A stretch of 15,728 nt of DNA from Terriglobia bacterium. GTDB lineage: Bacteria; Acidobacteriota; Terriglobia; UBA7540. Position numbers and translations under genes: made by a program. The stretch spans positions 1-15,728 of the forward strand of contig JASHTO010000194.1 of NCBI GenBank assembly GCA_030040515.1, in the 5' to 3' direction. Below are positions 1-7,565 of the stretch, one piece after another (the stretch's first letter is position 1; every line of letters begins with the position of its first letter). The notes under the pieces are model-generated. The model saw nothing but the letters and a program-made list of their open reading frames with translations, was not told the origin of the DNA and searched no databases.

Positions 1-134
1 GCCAGGTCGCTCATGAACGCCACGTTGGCGTCCAGAAGCGACATGTTTGAATCCATATCGCTTTCATACTGAGTAATCCCGTGCTGCGGTTGGACAAAGC
101 CTTTTCGTGGAAGAACTGTCCTGACAATCGCCAT
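1..134 (-). CDS. Partial tail-associated protein, N-terminal 44 residues
   Basis: A coding region starts at the ATG at 132-134 and runs off the left edge with no stop. The visible residues begin MAIVRTVLPRKGFVQPQHG and continue with an acidic stretch containing YESDMDSN and LLDANVAF. GAGG lies seven bases before the ATG, a good ribosome binding site that decides this start; it sits at the end of an AACTCG/AATTCG-type repeat. The position downstream of the hub and a small appendage gene suggests a tail fibre, receptor-binding or other virion surface protein. That role is inferred from gene order alone, because 44 residues contain no recognisable domain. A longer minus-strand ORF in another frame overlaps it, but that one has no ribosome binding site and an arginine-rich, non-protein-like composition. 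Confidence 0.7.
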   Translation of the reverse strand, partial: MAIVRTVLPRKGFVQPQHGITQYESDMDSNMSLLDANVAFMSDL

Positions 135-140
135 AAATGA

Positions 141-174
141 TCCTCGAAATTCGAAGCTAGAAACTGGAAACTCG
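141..174. repeat. AACTCG/AATTCG low-complexity repeat
   Basis: This short run is built from variants of GAAATTCGAA and GAAACTCG. The same family occurs at 5313-5344, 6140-6192, 10184-10206, 11142-11209 and inside the start of the gene at 15705. Here it lies directly upstream of the ATG at 134 and its edge supplies the GAGG ribosome binding site. Just downstream of the next gene's stop, 177-193 also forms a 6-bp hairpin (CCGCAG/CTGCGG); it has no T-run, so I do not call it a terminator. Confidence 0.75.
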
Positions 175-219
175 GGCCGCAGTGACGCTGCGGGAGGGTT
201 AAGTTTCCGATTTCCAAAC

Positions 220-717
220 TCAATCCCCCGATACGCCGGCGGGCAAGTTCACGCTCATCCGCTGGCAGATCGCCATCACCTTCGCCGTGCCCTGATTTTC
301 CGCGCCGCTTGTCGACCAATACGTTTGGATCACAACCTTGCCGTTGGCGTCGTTCACATCGAGTTGATACGGGCACACCGCCAAACTGCCCTGGCCGGGA
401 TCGCTATTGGCCAGCGCCGGCGGCGTGGCTTGGCCGGGAACGTAACCCGCAGCGGGCGAGCGCGAGGAATAGAGAATGGGGATGAACAGGCATTCCGGGT
501 AGCTGTAAGCATAGCCATCCACGGGCGAGATGGGCGTAGCAACGGTGTCGCCCGGTCCATAGAAGCCCATGTAAATGATTTCGCAGCGCACCGCGCCAAA
601 CTTGGCGTTGTGCGAGATCTTCGCCAGGGCGTAATCAGTCAGCGGCTGCCCCCCGGCGATCGTACTGTCCGCCAGGTCGAAGAAGCCGGGAATTTCGGAC
701 ATCAGCATTTGGCTCAT
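220..717 (-). CDS. Hypothetical virion appendage protein, 165 aa
   Basis: The chosen start is the ATG at 717 (MSQMLMSEIPGFFDL), preceded by AAGGA at a seven-base spacing. The frame stays open 22 codons further upstream, but that extension is encoded by the GTAGCC double-hairpin repeat and is rejected. The protein lacks a signal peptide and membrane segments. It is rich in Gly, Pro, Tyr and Ser, with the conserved-looking phrases AGGQPLTDYALAKI near the N-terminus and SPVDGYAYSYPE in the middle, then beta-prone sequence to the end (VVIQTYW, KVMAICQRM). I do not recognise a family. Its place just downstream of the hub, before a further surface gene, fits a small tail-tip or fibre-associated structural protein; that is inference. 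Confidence 0.8.
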   Translation of the reverse strand: MSQMLMSEIPGFFDLADSTIAGGQPLTDYALAKISHNAKFGAVRCEIIYMGFYGPGDTVATPISPVDGYAYSYPECLFIPILYSSRSPAAGYVPGQATPPALANSDPGQGSLAVCPYQLDVNDANGKVVIQTYWSTSGAENQGTAKVMAICQRMSVNLPAGVSGD

Positions 718-730
718 AAAGTTTTCCTTG

Positions 731-809
731 GTAGCCACGGCACGCTTTTGTGTGCCGTGGGTTCTTCCTAATGCAGAGCCCACGACACCAAATCCGTGTC
801 GTGGCTACC
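731..809. repeat. GTAGCC double-hairpin element, copy 1
   Basis: Two small hairpins face each other and the whole forms one large dyad from GTAGCCACGG to GTGGCTACC. The left hairpin pairs CCACGGCAC with GTGCCGTGG. The right hairpin pairs CCACGACAC with GTGTCGTGG, so a G-to-A change on one side is matched by C-to-T on the other, which supports selection or copying as a hairpin. It fills the junction between the hub gene and the 165-aa gene. Confidence 0.93.
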
Positions 810-810
810 G

Positions 811-3800
811 TCAAAAGATCGTACTCAACGGTGTCGTCACCACGCCGTCCCCTCCGGGCGTAGCGGTAATAAAAAAGTACGTCTCCTGCTCGGCCTCGGT
901 GGCTTCCGAATAGGGCGGAATGTCGTCCGCCTGCGGCGCGATTTCATAGGGCGTGGTGGTGCTGGCCCGGCGCATATCGAGCAGCGTGAACCGCATCTGC
1001 CCGTTGGTGTAATCGGGTGCGCGGCCGATGACCTCGCACGGTATGTTGGTCACCCCGCGTCCGCCGCTGATGTAATCCGGGATCAGCGGATGCGTGAGCG
1101 ACACCCAATCCTTCAACTCGGGCTGAAGCGCTCCAAGCTGCGTCACCGCCTGATAGATGGGCGTGCCGAAGCCGTAGCGCCGGAAGAGCTGATCGCCCAG
1201 CAAAAACGCGCGCAGCGTGCCTCCGCGCGCCGTGCGCAGCCCGGCCGTTTCCACCTGATGATTGTAGAGATAGCGGAACAGATTGTAGCTGGTCTGCTGG
1301 AGCATGGTTACCGTGGTGTTGTACGTCCGCGCGCTCGTGTTGGTGTCGGTGTCGTCGGCGTCCAGGCGGAATGACAATGCGTTAATGATGGGCGCCAGGC
1401 GAACTTCCGGAATGCCCACGATGTTGCCCTGTGTAAAGCTGAACACCGGTGTCTGATTCAGCGGATTTTTCATGGGCTTCAGGGTAAGCAGGCCGCTCGA
1501 AGTGATCACCATCACCAATCCGAGTGGTTTGAGAATTTGATCTTCCAGCCAGCTTCGCGCCTGCTGCGGCGACGTAATCTTGAATTCAAACCAGTCGCCG
1601 GAGAACATGCCGTCGCGAAGAGCCGTAATGCCGGGCACATCGAGATAGGGGTTGGGATTAATCAGCGTCGCAGGATTTCCGCCGGTTGCCTCGGTCGAGA
1701 GCGGAACATACTGCGCCCAAAAAGGATTCGCTGCGGCCACCAGGCCTCCCGTGGCGCCAACTTCCACCACGGCGTTCAGCGCCTCATCCTGTCCCACGCC
1801 CAATTCGTTCTGCATGGCCGCAAGAAAAATGTCGAGAGGGTTGCCGCTCACCCAACGCGGATTGTCGTTCGAAACCGGATAGCTGTTGGCCTGCCACTGC
1901 GCGCCGCTAGGTTGCCAGGTGTTCTGTTGCCCCGGCAGATACTCCTCCGGTCCGCCATTCGCCCATAGAAACGCTCCTTGCGCGAAGCGTTTCAGGTCGT
2001 CCGCGCGGAGGATCACGCGTCCATCGGTGTCAAATCCGATTTCGGAGATCTGCATGACGTGCAGGGGAACGAAGTCGCCGATCGAGCTTCCTGGAAAGCC
2101 CATGCTGAAGGTCACGATTTGCCCGATCAATTCTTCCTGCGCGGCCAGCGTGTGGAGCACGCCGCAGGGGTCAATGCAGCGGATTTCCATCTGGCCGATG
2201 GAGCTCGATCCGTTCTTGTCGTCAATGGATTGTTCCGCGCCAGAGGGGACGTACATGTACGGCAGCATCTGCGGCAGCCCCGCGACGGTCAGCAGCAGGG
2301 TGGGATTGGTCGCCACCAGCCACATCCAGGCGGTGGGGGCGAGCGCCGGCCACACTTCGAATTCATAAGGCAGTCCGCGCGCCGCCAGTGAGTATGCCAG
2401 CAGGGAGCCGTTGCCCGTGGCCTGCAAAATCGTCGCCTGGCCGCTGATCAGAGTCGTAAGCACCGCATCGATGGTCGTTCCGAGGCCGGTGAAGAAACTC
2501 GCGAGGCCGATGATGTTATAAAGTTGAAGGAGCATCAGAATCATGCCCCATGTGCCTTCCTGCCAAACCGAGAGCGGTGAGCCGGAATATCCGCCCGGCG
2601 AATCGTTATAGGGCTTCATTCCGCTGAACGGCGTCGAGACTGAATAAGCTTCGTTGTAAGAATTCGTCGCGCTCGAAAGAGTTATCGTCTGATGGGTCAG
2701 AAGAAAATTCTGGTAAGCGAATTCCGCGCATTGCAGCGCGATGTCGTCGCGATTGCTAGCGTGCGCCCACAGCGCCGCCCAGTGGCCGGAAGCGTCCAGC
2801 GCCTGGCTGGTGTCGAGGGTACTTCCCGTCACGCCTTGAGCGAAGTGTCCGGGCACGGAGCCCGAAGGCGCGATATAAAGGTTCGCCATCATGTTGATGT
2901 CAATGCTCTCGGCGGCGGCGCTGGCGGATTCGGCGGTCGCAGTGAGCGAACTTGCCTGGCTGGAAGTAATTTGCCCGGTCTTGAGAAGATTGGTGGCGGC
3001 CACTGGCAGCAGGTTCGCCGCGCGCTGGAAGGCGAACCACAAATCGATCTGGTGCTCGGTGGAGACGGTGAGCACCGCGCCCGGCACAAACTGATAGCCG
3101 GGATCGACGTAGCTCCCATACCCTTCGTAAAACAATCCATTGGTAAGATCTGACGCGGTGCTCTGCAAGCTGAGCAGAAACGCGATCATTCCTTGCAGGG
3201 GCAGCGTGGGGCTGAAGTCCTGCGAGAGCGTAATGTAAACGCAATATGCGTACACCACCCACGCCATCGCGCCGGCGCGAATGTACGCCTGGTCAACCTG
3301 GCCGTTGTAGGTGTCGTAGCTGAAGCTCAGGCTATTTGCCGGTTGAAGGCTGCCAACGCTCAGGTTATCGAAATAGAGGTCGGTACTTGCCGCGGTGAGG
3401 GTGAGCTTGAATCCCGTCATCTTCACCAGAGTGTCGGTCACCAGGCTCGAGATTTCAGATTGCAGGTTGATGAGCGTCGTCCGCCAAAGCGTCGCGCCGG
3501 GTCCAATGGGCAGGGTGATAACTGTTCCGGAAAGTGTCGCTGGCCCGGCCGCGCCGTTTGTGACCTGGATATCCGTTACCAGGCCATTCGCGGTTACCAG
3601 ACTGATGTCGAAAATAAATCCCACCGACGGGCCTTCCATGTGTTCAAAGCTGATGTAACCGTCCGTGGTGTCGGGAAATCCGCTGCCGACATAGGTGAAA
3701 ACATCATTGGCGGAGCTGGAGTGAAAATCCAGAATGTTTCCTGTGCCGTAGGGCGGCTCCTGCGGCGTAACGGAGTCTGCGGCAATGTTCGAAATCGTTG

Positions 3801-5301
3801 CGCCCGTTCCGCTGGCGGACCACTTTGCCGTCCCACCCTCTTCGGCGTTTTCGAGTACGGTGGAGGCAAGATATTCCGGCGCCGCAAGGAACGCATCAAG
3901 CTGATTAATAATGTTGCTCGCCGCGGTAAAATTGCCCGCCGAGCTGTAGGCGAGAATGGCCAGTGCGGCGTCGTAGATGTACCCCCGATTTTGAATGGCA
4001 GGCAGGTCCGTCGCGCCGGGATCGGGGACGTAGAGAGGATCGCTGGTGGGCACATCAAACGAGCGCGGCAAATCCGAATACGCCAGTTCCTCTCCTGCGG
4101 AATCGAAAATCTCCGTCCAACCCACCACCGGGTCGTCGTAAAGAATGTGAACCTCGGTCGTGCCGGGCGTGGCAATGAGGCTTGAGCCCGCGCGCGCGTG
4201 GAATCCGTCGCTCTGCACAATGATGGGAATGTTATCTTCCAGCAGATATTCGATGTCCGTCTTGATGTACACCTGCGCCTTGTAGCCGGTAAGTTGGCCG
4301 CCGAGCGTGGCGTTTGCCTGGGGAGTTTGGCAAACTCCGGTGTTCGTGTGCGCCACCCATCCGGCTGGAATTGTCGACCCGTACCAACCGCTTGAGGGCT
4401 GCGTCACGCTGGTGGGATAAAGTGCCGCGAGCAGAAGGCCGGGGAAAACGTTCGCCATGCTCCAGGTGTATGCGCCGCCGTAGGCGCCACTCCCGGTGGG
4501 CACGACGGTTTGCAGGCTCGAGCTGCCCTGGTAGTACCAAACGTCCGTGTGGACGAACAGATCCACGCGGTAAGAGCTCTGCGAGTTGATGAGATTGAAC
4601 GCGTACCCGGTGGCCACCCAGCCGATATTCTCATAACCCAGCGCAATCAGTTTCCAAACCTGTGTGTTGTCGCCGGTCAGCGCACCGAGCGTGGTCGGCC
4701 AGGTGGGTGGATTGCTGGTGTTGGCCGTGACGCCGTTGTAGAGCGCCATCTGCACGTTGTCGTTGGAGTCCACAATCAGCGCGCCGAAGGGATAAATGGC
4801 GTTGGCGGTCCACTTGGCGATGACGCCGGCGGTCTGCGGCTGTCCGGGAGTGATCTGGCTCGAGCCGGCATTGTAGAGCAGCGTGTTGATGGATTGCTGC
4901 ATCGCGGTTGTGACTTCGTACCCGTTGGCGAGCAAGTTTCCCCAGGGCAGCGCCTGGCCCGATTCGTTGATCGGGTAACCATCCGGACCCAGTTGGTTGT
5001 CCGGATACATGCCGGGCGGAAGCGTCGCCACGATGGATTCAATCTGATTCATCGCGTAGGGAGTTTCCTGCGCGCCGCTCACCGTCAAGCCGGTCAGGAA
5101 ATTGATGAGCGAGCTGAGGCCGCATTCCACCAGCCCGGTGGAAGGCTCTTCCGTCACTGCCAAGTCGGTGGCGCCCTGGGTGAGCAGAGCGTTGCCCAGC
5201 CAGTTGCCCGCCGGGCTCGTTTGCCGGGCGTAAAGCCACGCCAGCGATTGATTCATCGTCGGCCAGAAGTCGCCGGGCCAATATTGTGAAACGTTGGGCA
5301 T
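811..5301 (-). CDS. Giant tail hub protein with N-terminal glycosidase-like module, 1496 aa
   Basis: The ATG at 5301 has only a weak AGG ten bases upstream. Residues ~1015-1496 look like a siphophage tail-tip hub: an N-terminal hub pattern (GSSSIGQMEIRCID, then LIGQIVTFSMGF and GRVILRADDLKRF), a middle part with ARSWLEDQILKPLGLVMVI followed by GLLTLKP, and a C-terminal region ending in FTLLDMR. The first ~1010 residues are different. At 159-222 there is a small W...G..IVD.N.N.Q domain also seen in the tail tube protein. At 439-475 (RGYIYDAALAILAY) and again at 655-1010 (STEHQIDLWFAF, LDASGHWAALWAH) there are repeating helix pairs like an (alpha/alpha)6 toroid glycosidase. Residues ~483-650 are beta-rich and end in LYFDNLSVG, like a carbohydrate-binding module. 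I infer a virion-borne polysaccharide-binding or degrading tail protein; no catalytic residues can be assigned. The hub part lacks its usual beginning, which appears at 5489-5671. Confidence 0.85.
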   Translation of the reverse strand: MPNVSQYWPGDFWPTMNQSLAWLYARQTSPAGNWLGNALLTQGATDLAVTEEPSTGLVECGLSSLINFLTGLTVSGAQETPYAMNQIESIVATLPPGMYPDNQLGPDGYPINESGQALPWGNLLANGYEVTTAMQQSINTLLYNAGSSQITPGQPQTAGVIAKWTANAIYPFGALIVDSNDNVQMALYNGVTANTSNPPTWPTTLGALTGDNTQVWKLIALGYENIGWVATGYAFNLINSQSSYRVDLFVHTDVWYYQGSSSLQTVVPTGSGAYGGAYTWSMANVFPGLLLAALYPTSVTQPSSGWYGSTIPAGWVAHTNTGVCQTPQANATLGGQLTGYKAQVYIKTDIEYLLEDNIPIIVQSDGFHARAGSSLIATPGTTEVHILYDDPVVGWTEIFDSAGEELAYSDLPRSFDVPTSDPLYVPDPGATDLPAIQNRGYIYDAALAILAYSSAGNFTAASNIINQLDAFLAAPEYLASTVLENAEEGGTAKWSASGTGATISNIAADSVTPQEPPYGTGNILDFHSSSANDVFTYVGSGFPDTTDGYISFEHMEGPSVGFIFDISLVTANGLVTDIQVTNGAAGPATLSGTVITLPIGPGATLWRTTLINLQSEISSLVTDTLVKMTGFKLTLTAASTDLYFDNLSVGSLQPANSLSFSYDTYNGQVDQAYIRAGAMAWVVYAYCVYITLSQDFSPTLPLQGMIAFLLSLQSTASDLTNGLFYEGYGSYVDPGYQFVPGAVLTVSTEHQIDLWFAFQRAANLLPVAATNLLKTGQITSSQASSLTATAESASAAAESIDINMMANLYIAPSGSVPGHFAQGVTGSTLDTSQALDASGHWAALWAHASNRDDIALQCAEFAYQNFLLTHQTITLSSATNSYNEAYSVSTPFSGMKPYNDSPGGYSGSPLSVWQEGTWGMILMLLQLYNIIGLASFFTGLGTTIDAVLTTLISGQATILQATGNGSLLAYSLAARGLPYEFEVWPALAPTAWMWLVATNPTLLLTVAGLPQMLPYMYVPSGAEQSIDDKNGSSSIGQMEIRCIDPCGVLHTLAAQEELIGQIVTFSMGFPGSSIGDFVPLHVMQISEIGFDTDGRVILRADDLKRFAQGAFLWANGGPEEYLPGQQNTWQPSGAQWQANSYPVSNDNPRWVSGNPLDIFLAAMQNELGVGQDEALNAVVEVGATGGLVAAANPFWAQYVPLSTEATGGNPATLINPNPYLDVPGITALRDGMFSGDWFEFKITSPQQARSWLEDQILKPLGLVMVITSSGLLTLKPMKNPLNQTPVFSFTQGNIVGIPEVRLAPIINALSFRLDADDTDTNTSARTYNTTVTMLQQTSYNLFRYLYNHQVETAGLRTARGGTLRAFLLGDQLFRRYGFGTPIYQAVTQLGALQPELKDWVSLTHPLIPDYISGGRGVTNIPCEVIGRAPDYTNGQMRFTLLDMRRASTTTPYEIAPQADDIPPYSEATEAEQETYFFITATPGGDGVVTTPLSTIF

Positions 5302-5312
5302 CGCGTCAAAAC

Positions 5313-5344
5313 CTGAAACTAGAAATCGGGAACTCGAAACTCGT
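5313..5344. repeat. AACTCG/AATTCG low-complexity repeat
   Basis: Variants of GAAACTAG, GAAATCGG and GAACTCGAAACTCG lie immediately upstream of the start codon of the giant hub gene. It belongs to the same family as the run at 141-174. Confidence 0.7.
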
Positions 5345-5355
5345 ACTTTTTCACC

Positions 5356-5432
5356 GTGTTCCTCTGTGATCTCTGTGATGACTGCTTTTAAAACCTCTCA
5401 CCACAGAGCGCACAGAGATTCACAGAGGAAAA
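5356..5432. repeat. CACAGAGG palindromic repeat
   Basis: The left arm contains CCTCTGTGA and TCTCTGTG; the right arm contains CACAGAGA and TTCACAGAGG. Together they form a dyad with a T/A-rich centre (CTTTTAAAA). It is non-coding and lies in the gap between the hub N-terminal fragment and the giant hub gene. An adjacent low-complexity run of CTTCA units (5440-5468) looks like a further simple repeat. Confidence 0.8.
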
Positions 5433-5468
5433 CAACTTCGACCTTCATCCTTCAAACTTCATACTTCT

Positions 5469-5489
5469 GGGCCGAACGCAGTCCGGCCC
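5469..5489. repeat. GGGCCG hairpin at the hub fragment stop codon
   Basis: GGGCCG and CGGCCC pair across an eight- to nine-base loop. On the minus strand the stop codon TAG of the upstream ORF (5489-5491) overlaps the first base of this hairpin, so that reading frame ends exactly where the repeat begins. Confidence 0.75.
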
Positions 5490-5671
5490 TAAGTTCCCCA
5501 CCCTCCGATCCCCCAACACATCACGCCATAACCTGTTGTCGTGAGCGGCTGCACCGTCGATGGAGTAAAGCTGGCAAGCACGATCCCGAATTGCGGGATC
5601 TGCAAAATGTAGAGCGGCTGCTTTGCCTGAGCGTTAAGCCCCGTTTGCCACGTCTGGTTGCCGTTTATCAT
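5489..5671 (-). CDS. Tail hub N-terminal fragment, 60 aa
   Basis: This small ORF begins MINGNQTWQTGLNAQ and continues with KQPLYILQIPQFGIVLASF, then a Gly/Tyr/Trp-rich tail (TTGYGVMCWGIGGWGT). The phrase LYILxIPxFGIxLASF is the kind of opening found in siphophage hub and tail-tip proteins, where it normally leads into a domain like residue ~1015 onward of the giant protein downstream. That opening is missing there, so I infer this is the detached start of the same gene. Its TAG stop lies at the edge of a repeat. No ribosome binding site precedes the ATG; the upstream bases belong to another repeat. The ORF is in the same frame as the gene before it (5756-6139). It could be an expressed small tail protein or a remnant. 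Confidence 0.6.
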   Translation of the reverse strand: MINGNQTWQTGLNAQAKQPLYILQIPQFGIVLASFTPSTVQPLTTTGYGVMCWGIGGWGT

Positions 5672-5675
5672 TGTC

Positions 5676-5759
5676 GTAGGGGCAGGTCTCGTGCCTGCCC
5701 AGGGCGGCCACGACCCGTCGCCCGAAGGCTTTGGGCCGCAGGGCGAGGGCCGCCCCTAC
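5676..5759. repeat. GTAGGGGC palindromic repeat, 84 bp
   Basis: The outer ends GTAGGGGC and GCCCCTAC are perfectly complementary, with an internal hairpin GGGCAGG/CCTGCCC on the left and GGGCGAGGGCCGCCC on the right. Its length is a multiple of three. It donates the TAG stop of the upstream 127-aa gene. A related element lies at 7977-8072. Confidence 0.88.
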
Positions 5760-6139
5760 GTGACCACCAATCTAAACTTCAGATGAAAGCTGTACTGCCC
5801 CGCGGCTTTGTAAGTCGCGGTCCAGTTTGTGTCCTCGAGCCAATAATTCGTGAAAGTGGGCTGGGAGCTGTCGGGGTAATAGGCAAACACTCCCCCCTGG
5901 AGCGCGTAACTCATGAACTGCGCCCACGCTTCCACGTCGCTGCCCACCGCAACCCAGTCCATGTCGAGGTCGAGAAAGTTGTCAATGCGCTCCAGAATCG
6001 ATTCGCGCACGCCGCTCGACGCCACGTTGTCGTGACGAACCGCCACCGACGAGTAAGCCGGAACCTTGTTCGGCGGCCGCTGGAAGACCAGCGTCACCAT
6101 GCCGTCGCCTAAGGGATAAACGATCGAAGGATTGGCCAT
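5756..6139 (-). CDS. Tail-tip (distal tail-like) protein, 127 aa
   Basis: The protein starts MANPSIVYPLGDGMVTLVF at the ATG at 6139. The start sits against an AATTCG-type repeat and has no clear ribosome binding site. It is a compact alpha/beta protein with VRESILERIDNFLDLDMDWV in the centre, an AWAQFMSYALQGG helix, an aromatic-rich strand region (FAYYPDSSQPTFTNYWLED), and a C-terminal beta strand pair (YSFHLKFRLVV). Its position between the tape-measure-like gene and the hub is where siphophages encode distal tail or tail-tip adaptors, so I infer that role; I do not see a diagnostic motif. Its TAG stop is provided by the first bases of the following repeat, so the native C-terminus may have been trimmed or replaced by a residue or two. 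Confidence 0.82.
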   Translation of the reverse strand: MANPSIVYPLGDGMVTLVFQRPPNKVPAYSSVAVRHDNVASSGVRESILERIDNFLDLDMDWVAVGSDVEAWAQFMSYALQGGVFAYYPDSSQPTFTNYWLEDTNWTATYKAAGQYSFHLKFRLVVT

Positions 6140-6192
6140 AATCGAAATCCGAAGCTCGAAATCCGAAACTCGAAACGAATTTCCAGATTCGA
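6140..6192. repeat. AACTCG/AATTCG low-complexity repeat
   Basis: Four or five imperfect units of CGAAATCCGAA and CGAAACTCG, including an inverted one (GATTCGAG), directly abut the ATG at 6139. Confidence 0.75.
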
Positions 6193-6194
6193 GT

Positions 6195-6278
6195 GGTAGC
6201 CACGGTCAGCGCCTTCCTGACCGTGGGTCCTTCCCGATCAAAGTGCCCACGGTCAGAACATCGCTGACCGTGGCTACC
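6195..6278. repeat. GTAGCC double-hairpin element, copy 2 (GGTCAG variant)
   Basis: All four arm segments carry the same variant: CCACGGTCAG pairs with CTGACCGTGG in both the left and the right hairpin, where most other copies have CCACGGCAC/GTGCCGTGG. The substitution is therefore compensated everywhere in the element. It lies between the tape-measure-like gene and the tail-tip gene. Confidence 0.93.
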
Positions 6279-6286
6279 TGTGGGAA

Positions 6287-7057
6287 TTAGTGCCCCACCG
6301 GCGCGCCGCGCATCGAGGTCGTCGATGTCACGTTCACGCCGCGCGCAACTGCTCCGTTCACTGCCTGGGCCACGTAATTCTCAAAATCCTGCGTGCCGCG
6401 AATAATCACCACGCCGGAACCGCTGAATCTGGCGCTCGCTCCGGCCGCGCCAGGTGCAAGGGCCGAGGAAGGCTGTGCGAACGGCGACTCACCCGTGCCG
6501 GATCCCGTCCCGCGCCCAGCAGTCCCGCCACCGCCGCTTCCGGCAGCGCTGCGGCGATGGCTGCTGGTTCCGGCCAACAGCGCGTACTCCGCCGCAGCTT
6601 CAAAGTGCAGGCCGGCGGCGAGAATGGCGGCGGGATTGGGCGGCCACGTTCCCTCTGCCAGCAGAGCGATGCCGCGCGCCGTCTCCCACACAGCTTCCAC
6701 GCCCGCCTGCGCTTTGCGCCCGGCAATCAATCCCGCGAGACCTGCTGTTACTGCCTCCGCGCCAACCGATGCTTGTGATCGCAGGGCGAGAGTGGATTTC
6801 TCAATCGCTTTGGTGTGCTGGTCCGCCTGCTCCGTAGCGGTCTGGGTCTCGGTGCGCATGCGGCCGAAGACTTCCATCGCCTGCTGCTGCGCGCGCGTCG
6901 ATTTCACAATCTCTTCCGTGTGCTGGTTCAATGCCCGGGCGCTTTTCTCCAACCCGGTTGAAGACGAATCCATAATCCTGAGCGCCGCCTGCGCCTTCTC
7001 CGGCTGCGCACCGAGTTTGAGAAGTTCTTCGAGAATGTTGTTTTGACCGTTTTCCAT
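6287..7057 (-). CDS. Short tail tape-measure-like protein, 256 aa
   Basis: The start is set at the ATG at 7057 (MENGQNNILEELLKLG). The upstream methionine 12 codons earlier has no better ribosome binding site; at 7057 only a weak AGG is present. The N-terminal half is helical and Gln/Glu/Lys/Thr-rich, consistent with coiled coil (TEEIVKSTRAQQQAMEVF). A hydrophobic Ala-rich segment follows (GIALLAEGTWPPNPAAILAA, then LHFEAAAEYALLAG), of the type seen near the C-terminus of tape-measure proteins. After that come a Gly-rich linker and a C-terminal SGSGVVIIRGTQDFENYV region. Gene order (after the tail chaperone, before tail-tip genes) is that of a tape measure, which sets tail length and is ejected with DNA. 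It is much shorter than usual siphophage tape measures (often >500 aa), so either the tail is very short or part of the gene is lost. Confidence 0.7.
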   Translation of the reverse strand: MENGQNNILEELLKLGAQPEKAQAALRIMDSSSTGLEKSARALNQHTEEIVKSTRAQQQAMEVFGRMRTETQTATEQADQHTKAIEKSTLALRSQASVGAEAVTAGLAGLIAGRKAQAGVEAVWETARGIALLAEGTWPPNPAAILAAGLHFEAAAEYALLAGTSSHRRSAAGSGGGGTAGRGTGSGTGESPFAQPSSALAPGAAGASARFSGSGVVIIRGTQDFENYVAQAVNGAVARGVNVTSTTSMRGAPVGH

Positions 7058-7130
7058 GGTTGACCTGTAAGTATTCCCCGGCAAAGCCTGCAACTTTAGA
7101 ACGCTCGTTCCCTCAAAGTGTCTAGAAGGG

Positions 7131-7262
7131 ACCCCTCATCCGGCCTCGTCCCTCAGCCACCTTCTCCCCTGGGGAGAAGGAAAACAATTTTTCCCCTCTC
7201 CCGAGGGGAGAGGGTGGCTCGCCACCGGCGTTCTCATCAGCCGGGGCGAGCCGGGTGAGGGA
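7131..7262. repeat. CCCTCATCC...GGGTGAGGG long palindrome with two inner hairpins
   Basis: The outer arms CCCTCATCCGG and CCGGGTGAGGG enclose two strong hairpins. At 7160-7180 CCTTCTCCCC pairs with GGGGAGAAGG around a single T. At 7194-7214 CCCTCTCCC pairs with GGGAGAGGG. It is non-coding and fills the chaperone to tape-measure gap. The flanks (7058-7130 and 7263-7331) show nothing else I can name. A related palindrome is at 10701-10782. Confidence 0.9.
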
Positions 7263-7331
7263 TCTCTTCGTTAGCCGTCACTGCTCCGTGGTCAGTTGCA
7301 ACGGGCAAAGGACCAGAGACGATTTTCATGT

Positions 7332-7565
7332 TCACCACTCGATCACACTCTCCTGCGGTTCCCATTCGCCGCGTTCGTGGGCGGCGAGGGCTTCAGCCGC
7401 AGTGCAGTCCAGCAGGTACGCCGGCATGCCGTTGAGCTCCAGCAGCTCGCTCGGACGGCAGTGGCTGCGTTTCGCCACTTCCGCGAGGTACAGAAGCCGC
7501 TCCTTGTCCTCCAGGAAATCGGCCGAGGTCTTGGGTCGCTGGCGTGGCATGGCCGTCCCGGCCAT
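7332..7565 (-). CDS. Tail assembly chaperone, downstream piece (split gene)
   Basis: From the codons for RQRPKTSADFLEDKE onward this reads as a genuine protein: a leucine-rich helix (ERLLYLAEVAKRSH), then RPSELLELNG and a C-terminal acidic/aromatic end (EWEPQESVIEW). RPSELL followed by a short helical domain is typical of the second part of phage tail assembly chaperones, encoded between tail tube and tape measure. The first residues (MAGTAM) are repeat-encoded. No ribosome binding site precedes the ATG at 7565 or the ATG at 7550, and the frame has a TGA at 7569-7571. I infer this is the 3' half of the gene at 7393-7965, displaced by one base by the inserted repeat. It may be unexpressed unless reinitiation or frameshifting occurs. 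Confidence 0.65.
   Translation of the reverse strand: MAGTAMPRQRPKTSADFLEDKERLLYLAEVAKRSHCRPSELLELNGMPAYLLDCTAAEALAAHERGEWEPQESVIEW

Noticed and set aside
11..376. 121-codon minus-strand ORF overlapping the left edge
   Set aside because: It has no ribosome binding site, is Arg-rich, and overlaps both the end of the 165-aa gene and the better supported start at 134 in another frame.
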